Source: Lachnospiraceae bacterium (lineage in GTDB: Bacteria; Bacillota; Clostridia; Lachnospirales; Lachnospiraceae). From it: a stretch of 64,000 nucleotides of DNA. Under the pieces are notes generated by a model. That model worked only from the letters and a program-made list of their open reading frames with translations. It was not told where the DNA came from and did not search any database. The position numbers were made by a program, and so were the translations under genes. Shown piece after piece: positions 59,074 to 64,000 of the stretch (position 1 is its first letter; each line of letters begins with the position of its first letter). The DNA is taken from assembly GCA_003979345.1 (NCBI GenBank), contig RYVZ01000002.1:1-64000 (forward strand), read 5' to 3'.

Positions 59074-60771
59074 TTGAAGACATCAGGTGAATTGCAGACG
59101 AAGTTGAAAAGCATAGATCGCCGGGGCTATCCGGCGTATAAAGATCTGCGCGGAGAATATGAGTTTGGAGGGTATATGCTTTCCATCGACCATGTCCAGG
59201 GCGATCCGTTTGCCGCGCCGTCGCGGGTATCGGTACATGTGCCGATGGCAAAGGCGGGATTTCCGAAAGAATATTATGCAGAGAAGCAAAAACGTATTAC
59301 ATTTCAGGATCACCTGACGCGGCTGTTCGCGCGTCAGCTAAGAGGGGGCAGCTTTCAGGCCAAAGGTTCCGGAAAGAGCGGGCTGCTCGCGGTATCGCAC
59401 TGCGGGCAGGAGGTTTTGGAGCGCACGGCATGCCGCGTGGATGAAAAAAAGATCATTCTACGGTTTGAAGTCGGGTTTCCGGCAAACGGGCGTTCCGTAA
59501 ATGCAGGAGAACTGGAAAAAATATTGTTTGGCATTTTACCGGAATGTGTACGGAAAAGTCTATATTATGCAAACATAGACAAGAAAGCACTTGGTGCGGC
59601 GGTCGCGCTCTGCGAGGATCAGCAGTATATCAGGAGGCAGCTTTCGGAGCGCGGACTTTGTGCGTTTATTGCGGACGGGTCGATCCTGCCGAGGCAGAGC
59701 GGCGTATCGGATAAGCCGCTTACCGGAGCGGTGCCGTTCGTGTCGCCTGAATCGCTGCGCGTGACGTTTACGCTTCCGAACCGCGGAGAAGTGAGCGGCA
59801 TGGGGATCCGGGAAGGCATCACACTGTTTGTGGGCGGGGGATATCATGGCAAATCGACGATCCTTCAGGCAATACAGGACGGCGTCTATGATCATATAGG
59901 CGGTGACGGCAGGGAACTTGTCATCACACAGGAAAGTGCCGTCAAGCTGCGGGCGGAGGACGGCAGGAGTATTGCAAGTGTGGATATCACGCCGTTTATC
60001 AGACATCTGCCAAATAAAAAGGATACCGCGCATTTTTATACGGAAGACGCCAGCGGGAGCACATCGCAGGCAGCAGGGCTGATGGAGGCGGTTGAGAGCG
60101 GCAGTGTATTGCTGCTGATGGATGAGGATACTTCAGCAACAAACTTTATGATCCGCGACCGTCTGATGCAGGAGGTTGTAAAGAGTGAGGAAGAGCCGAT
60201 CACGCCCTTTATAGAGCGTGTGAACGGGCTGTATGAACAAAAGGGCGTTTCCACGATCCTCGTTGCCGGCAGCAGCGGTTCATACTTTCACGTAGCGGAT
60301 ACTGTGATCCAAATGAAGGAATATGTTCCGATTGACATCACGGCGCAGGCAAAAGCTGCGGCGGAGCAGTTTTTGGTATTTCAGACCGTGCGGCAGCCAT
60401 TTCCTGCATATGATGCGAAGCGATGTCCGAAACCGGACAGGCAGCTTCTTTCGGAAGAGCGCATAAAGATCAAAACATTCGGAAAAGACGAGGTATCCCT
60501 TGCGAAAAATACCGTGGTGCTGCGCGGCGTTGAGCAGTTAAAAGACGAGGAACAGACGCGGGCGCTCGGTTACGCGTTAAAAGTATTGGAAGAAAAGCAG
60601 TTTAACGGGATGCGTACCATTGTGCAGGCGGTGGATGCGCTGGAGGAGGAATTGGAAAAAGGTGGTCCGGAAGCGCTGTTTGGGCGCGGAGAGATTTCCG
60701 CATCACTGGCAAGACCCCGCAGGCAGGAGCTGTTTGCATGCGTAAACCGCTACCGGGGACTGACTTTTTGA
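59074..60771 (+). CDS. ABC-class ATPase of PF09818/MRB1590 type
   Basis: This 565-residue protein is a single-polypeptide ATPase of the family including trypanosome MRB1590. The N-terminal domain contains YMLSIDHVQGDPFAAPSRV. The Walker A GGGYHGKST, the Walker B LLLMDEDTSATNFM, and VAGSSGSYFHVADTVIQMKE are all hallmarks. An RNA-binding or RNA-editing role is known only for a eukaryotic relative, and the bacterial role is unknown. The start is taken as TTG at 59074, five bases after GGGAG. The GTG at 59044 inside the hairpin lacks a ribosome site. Confidence 0.87.
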   Translation: MKTSGELQTKLKSIDRRGYPAYKDLRGEYEFGGYMLSIDHVQGDPFAAPSRVSVHVPMAKAGFPKEYYAEKQKRITFQDHLTRLFARQLRGGSFQAKGSGKSGLLAVSHCGQEVLERTACRVDEKKIILRFEVGFPANGRSVNAGELEKILFGILPECVRKSLYYANIDKKALGAAVALCEDQQYIRRQLSERGLCAFIADGSILPRQSGVSDKPLTGAVPFVSPESLRVTFTLPNRGEVSGMGIREGITLFVGGGYHGKSTILQAIQDGVYDHIGGDGRELVITQESAVKLRAEDGRSIASVDITPFIRHLPNKKDTAHFYTEDASGSTSQAAGLMEAVESGSVLLLMDEDTSATNFMIRDRLMQEVVKSEEEPITPFIERVNGLYEQKGVSTILVAGSSGSYFHVADTVIQMKEYVPIDITAQAKAAAEQFLVFQTVRQPFPAYDAKRCPKPDRQLLSEERIKIKTFGKDEVSLAKNTVVLRGVEQLKDEEQTRALGYALKVLEEKQFNGMRTIVQAVDALEEELEKGGPEALFGRGEISASLARPRRQELFACVNRYRGLTF

Positions 60772-60811
60772 ATAAATTTTATATTATTTGTCATAAAATG
60801 TGAATTATAGG

Positions 60812-60840
60812 TTGCTTTTTTTTGATGACTATAGTAGAAT
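60812..60840 (+). promoter_or_regulatory. Sigma-A promoter of the murT-gatD operon
   Basis: TTGCTT (60812-60817), 17 bases, TAGAAT (60835-60840), 84 bases before the ATG. No operator is visible. Confidence 0.75.
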
Positions 60841-60923
60841 GAATTCGAAAGTTCCTTTCAAGCTTCTTATATAAGAATGAAATTGTAAAAAATGAGCAGT
60901 CTATTTTGCAGGGAGGAGCGGCA

Positions 60924-62288
60924 ATGGCAAAGAGAACGGCAAGATTTTATGCAGCTATGCTCATTGGAAAACTCGCTTACACGACTCAGAGACTGTTCGG
61001 CATGAATGCAACTTTTTTTCCGGGGAAGCTCGCGCTTCAGATCTGTCCCGATTTTATGGGACAGGTGGGAAGACCGAAGAATCTGATCGGAGTGACGGGA
61101 ACGAATGGCAAGACGACGGTGTCCAACCTTTTGGTCGATCTGCTTGAAGCTGAGGGTATCAAGACCACGAATAACCGCAAGGGTTCCAATACGAAAGCGG
61201 GAGTGGCGTGTGCATTTCTCGTGAATGCGACGCTTGGCGGCAAGTCGAAGACTGAATGGGGCGTCATTGAGGTGGACGAGCGCAGTTCCATGCATATTTA
61301 TCCGTTTATCAAACCGGATTATGTGGTGTGTACGAATCTGTTCCGCGATTCGATCATAAGGAATGCGCATGCGGAGTATATCGCAGGAATCATTTCGGCA
61401 TATATGCAGCCTGAGACGAAGCTGATCCTGAATGCAGACGATCTGATCAGCAGCGGGGTCGCACCAGATAATCCGCGCGTGTATTACAGCATCAGCCGTC
61501 TTCCTACAGATACTGAGACTTGTCACAACATCATCAACGACTGCCAGATCTGTCCGAAGTGTGCGGCGAGACTTGTCTATGATTATGTGCGTTATCACCA
61601 GATCGGAAAAGCGCATTGCCCGAATTGCGGATTTGCTTCACCCGTACCTGACTATGAGGCGAAAGTGGATTTTGCGCAGCACAGCATGGTATTGACCGAA
61701 CGCGGGGAAGCGCAGACGTATTCACTGATCAGCGACAGCATTTTTAATGTGTATAATCAGGTCGCGGTAACAACACTTTTGCGTGAGATGGGCATGAGTC
61801 CCGATGAGCTGCGTGACGGATTTTCGAAGCTTCATATCGTGGACACGCGTTATCATAAGACGAAGGTGAACGGGATTGAAGTGATCGATCATATGGCAAA
61901 GGAGCACAATCCGGTGGCATGTTCTGTGGTGTTTGACTATTTGTCAAAGGAACCGGGAACCAAAGAAATTTTATTTTTGCTGGATGATGAAAAAATCCTG
62001 GAAAATATGACATGGATGTATGACTGCGATTACGAAAAGCTGAACTCGCCGCTCGTGGAGCGTATCGTAGTGCCGGGGAACCGGGCAAAGGATCAAAAGC
62101 TCAGACTGATGATGGCGGGGATACCGGAAGAAAAGATCGTGATTGGGATGACGGACGAAGAGGCGCCTGATTATTTGCATCTGGAAGGAACGGATCAGGT
62201 GTTTGTATTGCATCAGTGTTATAAACCCGATCTGTCCCATAAGCTACATCAACGGATCGAAGAATTGATCCGTAAGAGGGGAGCGTGA
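60924..62288 (+). CDS. murT: MurT-like Mur ligase
   Basis: This 454-residue protein has a Mur ligase core with GVTGTNGKTT (57-66), a Cys4 zinc ribbon (CPKC...CPNC near residues 210-245) and a C-terminal DUF1727 domain (YHKTKVNGIEVIDHMAKEHN). MurT, with GatD, amidates the D-glutamate of lipid II to D-isoglutamine. The ATG at 60924 lies five bases after GGGAGGAG. Its last codons overlap the gatD start, so the two subunits are made together. The partner looks glutaminase-dead, which may change the nitrogen source. Confidence 0.9.
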   Translation: MAKRTARFYAAMLIGKLAYTTQRLFGMNATFFPGKLALQICPDFMGQVGRPKNLIGVTGTNGKTTVSNLLVDLLEAEGIKTTNNRKGSNTKAGVACAFLVNATLGGKSKTEWGVIEVDERSSMHIYPFIKPDYVVCTNLFRDSIIRNAHAEYIAGIISAYMQPETKLILNADDLISSGVAPDNPRVYYSISRLPTDTETCHNIINDCQICPKCAARLVYDYVRYHQIGKAHCPNCGFASPVPDYEAKVDFAQHSMVLTERGEAQTYSLISDSIFNVYNQVAVTTLLREMGMSPDELRDGFSKLHIVDTRYHKTKVNGIEVIDHMAKEHNPVACSVVFDYLSKEPGTKEILFLLDDEKILENMTWMYDCDYEKLNSPLVERIVVPGNRAKDQKLRLMMAGIPEEKIVIGMTDEEAPDYLHLEGTDQVFVLHQCYKPDLSHKLHQRIEELIRKRGA

Positions 62289-63034
62289 GTTTGACAATGT
62301 CTGATGCAGCAGGGGAAAAGGACGTTGTTGTGGAAACACTGTTTCCGGAGATCGCGAATCTTTACGGTGATCATGCCAATATCCGTTATTTGAAGCTGTG
62401 TATGCCGGAAGCGGAATATGTTGAAGATTCCTTGAGCGGTGAGCCGTATTTTGCGGCACATAAGCCCGATATGATCTATATGGGGCCTATGACCGAACGG
62501 GGGCAGGAGCTAATCATAGAGAAGCTGCAACCGTATAGGGCACGCATTGAGGAATTGATCGGAGAGGGGGTTCTCTTTCTGATCACCGGAAATGCGATGG
62601 AAGTCTTTTGGGACGCCATCGAAAACGAGGATGGGAGTCGCATTGAAGGGCTTCACATATTCCATTATACGGCAAGGCGCGATATGTTCCACCGCTATAA
62701 CAGCGCCGTCATGGGAAAGTTTGAGGACATGACACTGGTCGGTTTCAAGAGTCAGTTCACCTTAAGCTACGGTGATAACAGCAAGGAATTTCTATATGAA
62801 GTAACAAAAGGGGACGGGCTCAATCGCGAGCATAAGCTGGAAGGCGTACGCCGTAACCGTTTTATGGGAACTTATACGATTGGTCCGATCCTGCTCTTAA
62901 ACCCGGATTTTGCATTATATATCCAAAGACAGCTTGGAGCCGCCAAGCCCCATCTGGTCTATGAACGTGCGATGCGGGATGCATACGAAGAGCGAGTGAG
63001 ACAGTATGAGTCTACGGAGTTTGTACTGTTGTGA
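62285..63034 (+). CDS. GatD-like amidotransferase without catalytic Cys and His
   Basis: This 249-residue protein has the CobB/CobQ-type class I glutaminase fold of GatD, with FPEIANLYGDHANIRYLKLC and PDMIYMGPMTERGQELIIEK. Where active members have a Cys in ICGGYQ, it has LITGNAMEVF (Thr instead of Cys). Where they have His in TYLHGPLL, it has GTYTIGPILLLNP (Ile). Both catalytic residues are thus missing, and it should not hydrolyse glutamine. It could be structural or channel free ammonia. The start is GTG at 62285 after GAGGGGAGC, overlapping murT by four bases. Confidence 0.82.
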   Translation: MSLTMSDAAGEKDVVVETLFPEIANLYGDHANIRYLKLCMPEAEYVEDSLSGEPYFAAHKPDMIYMGPMTERGQELIIEKLQPYRARIEELIGEGVLFLITGNAMEVFWDAIENEDGSRIEGLHIFHYTARRDMFHRYNSAVMGKFEDMTLVGFKSQFTLSYGDNSKEFLYEVTKGDGLNREHKLEGVRRNRFMGTYTIGPILLLNPDFALYIQRQLGAAKPHLVYERAMRDAYEERVRQYESTEFVLL

Positions 63035-63188
63035 GAAAGTTGATAAGTGGAGAGTGCTCATCTCCATTATCATAAAAGTAAATGAAAAACAATGTAGTGT
63101 AAAACACGGGATCAAGCACAATACTTCGTGTGAGAAAGGATTGGAGTATGGGGCAGAACATCCAAATTTTAACAGAAGGAGAGAGAAG

Positions 63189-63569
63189 ATGAGCAAAGAC
63201 AAGACAAATCTTACAGAATGCGAACAGTTGGTAATGAAGATCATTTGGGAATCCGAAGAGGAGCTTACGCTGCCGGATATCGTTAAAGGTGTAAACGATC
63301 GCTTTGACAAGGCATGGAAACCGCAGACCGTGTCGACATTTCTTGCAAGACTGGTCAGAAAAAATTTCCTGACTTCTTATCGCAGCGGACGGACATTCTT
63401 TTATCAGCCCTTAGTGAGTGCAAAAGATTACGGAGATAAAATGATCAAGCACTGCGTTGAATTTTGGGGAAATGACGACGCAGGAGAAATGCTGTGTGCC
63501 TTGAATGACAAAAGGCCTCTGCGCAGCGACGAGATCGAGAAGATCAAGGAGCTGGTCAATAAGTTATAA
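63189..63569 (+). CDS. BlaI/MecI-family repressor
   Basis: This 126-residue protein has the winged helix of the BlaI/MecI/CopY family (LTECEQLVMKIIWESEEELT, WKPQTVSTFLARLVRKNFLT) and a helical dimerisation tail. BlaI-type repressors are usually followed by a BlaR1-like membrane peptidase that removes them. None follows here within the window. Targets may be elsewhere; resistance or wall-stress genes are typical. The ATG at 63189 follows AAGGAGAGAGAAG. Confidence 0.88.
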   Translation: MSKDKTNLTECEQLVMKIIWESEEELTLPDIVKGVNDRFDKAWKPQTVSTFLARLVRKNFLTSYRSGRTFFYQPLVSAKDYGDKMIKHCVEFWGNDDAGEMLCALNDKRPLRSDEIEKIKELVNKL

Positions 63570-63673
63570 TTTACGCTTAATCGAATCATTTTGATATGGC
63601 ATGGCGGGTGTGGAACAGCGATGATGCTGCCATAAAAATGGGAGGGCATACATAGAAGTGCTTTATCCCCGAA

Positions 63674-63737
63674 AAGAGGATTTTGCGAAGAGATATCCTG
63701 TAAACTGGAAGATCTCTTTAGACAGGATCCTCTTTTT
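63674..63737 (+). terminator. Composite terminator after the BlaI gene
   Basis: AAGAGGAT (63674-63681) pairs with ATCCTCTT (63727-63734), and AAGAGAT with ATCTCTT inside, followed by TTT. It stands between convergent genes and may serve both. Confidence 0.6.
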
Positions 63738-63755
63738 GCGCTGCATGAAGAAGGT

Positions 63756-64000
63756 TTACTTTCCCTGGTTCATATCTTTCATAATGCCGACAAGACGTTC
63801 TAACTGTACCATGCTCATTTTGCTTAATTCCTGAACGGCAATCTTGATCTCAAGAGGAAACGCGGCGCCTGTATCAAAAAATTCCTGTGGTGTGATCTCA
63901 AAATAATCGCAGATCGTAAAGAATGTTTTCATGCTCGGAAGTGTTTTTCCGTTTTCTAATTTATTGACATAACCTTCGCTCAGACCGAGGGTAAGACTCA
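63756..64000 (-). CDS. XRE-family regulator, C-terminal part
   Basis: The minus-strand frame runs from the window edge to a TAA at 63758-63756, about 81 residues. It starts inside a helix-turn-helix (LTLGLSEGYVNKLENGKTLP) and continues as MKTFFTICDYFEITPQEFFD and a helical tail (IKIAVQELSKMSMVQLERLV). This is the second half of an XRE DNA-binding domain with a dimerisation tail. The N-terminus is outside the window. Confidence 0.82.
   Translation of the reverse strand, partial: SLTLGLSEGYVNKLENGKTLPSMKTFFTICDYFEITPQEFFDTGAAFPLEIKIAVQELSKMSMVQLERLVGIMKDMNQGK

Overview
The window looks like chromosome from a Clostridia member, most likely Lachnospiraceae. This rests on moderate-GC, Gram-positive style genes with strong AGGAGG-type ribosome sites, a T-box leader on metG, a Gram-positive LexA box, Firmicutes-type sigma-A promoters, an MsmK/MalFG-like sugar ABC operon, a bactofilin/LytM pair and a MurT/GatD-like pair. 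No tRNA or rRNA gene was seen. The family assignments come from reading motifs, not from searches.

Layout. 1-5.6 kb is an accessory segment: a partial transposase, a decayed nuclease-like gene, an AT-rich HEPN-motif protein and a SauUSI-like PLD/helicase/DUF3427 restriction enzyme. 5.6-25 kb is a patchwork of small single genes (NUDIX, FEN-type exonuclease, MetRS with T-box, HhH-GPD-like protein, AlkX/YcaQ-like glycosylase, AbrB, AlkD-like, several GNATs, DUF402, ICMT-like). It is punctuated by many broken genes: two AAA ATPases, a truncated tyrosine recombinase, an internally deleted methyltransferase and a nucleoside phosphorylase. It also carries short repeats. 25-36 kb holds regulators (WYL, XRE, AraC, three proteins with GyrI-like domains), an SRAP/YedK protein, a LexA-boxed dinB operon, an EAL protein and thymidylate kinase.

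36.4-37.7 kb is a bactofilin with a zinc-ligand-less LytM protein. 37.9-43.4 kb is a sugar ABC operon with an FRG-domain gene inserted in it. 44.3-46.7 kb is an ABC-F gene behind an attenuator-like leader. 46.8-52.2 kb is a response regulator, histidine kinase, ABC ATPase and FtsX-type permease module. 52.7-55.2 kb is an unknown protein followed by a CASTOR/POLLUX-like channel. 55.3-60.8 kb is GH13, GH43 and a PF09818-type ATPase. 60.9-63.0 kb is MurT with a GatD that lacks its catalytic Cys and His. The window ends with a BlaI-type repressor and a partial XRE regulator.

Themes. Genome-maintenance genes are frequent (NUDIX, FEN, HhH-GPD, AlkX, AlkD, SRAP, DinB). Many conserved proteins carry hydrophilic low-complexity inserts at domain junctions, and intergenic minisatellites are common. 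At least three copies of a two-hairpin element are present, two of which lie so that they supply the ribosome-binding site of the next gene. The best candidates for undescribed biology are the HEPN/SauUSI-like pair, the glutaminase-dead GatD, the FRG gene inside the sugar operon, the hairpin element and the widespread inserts.
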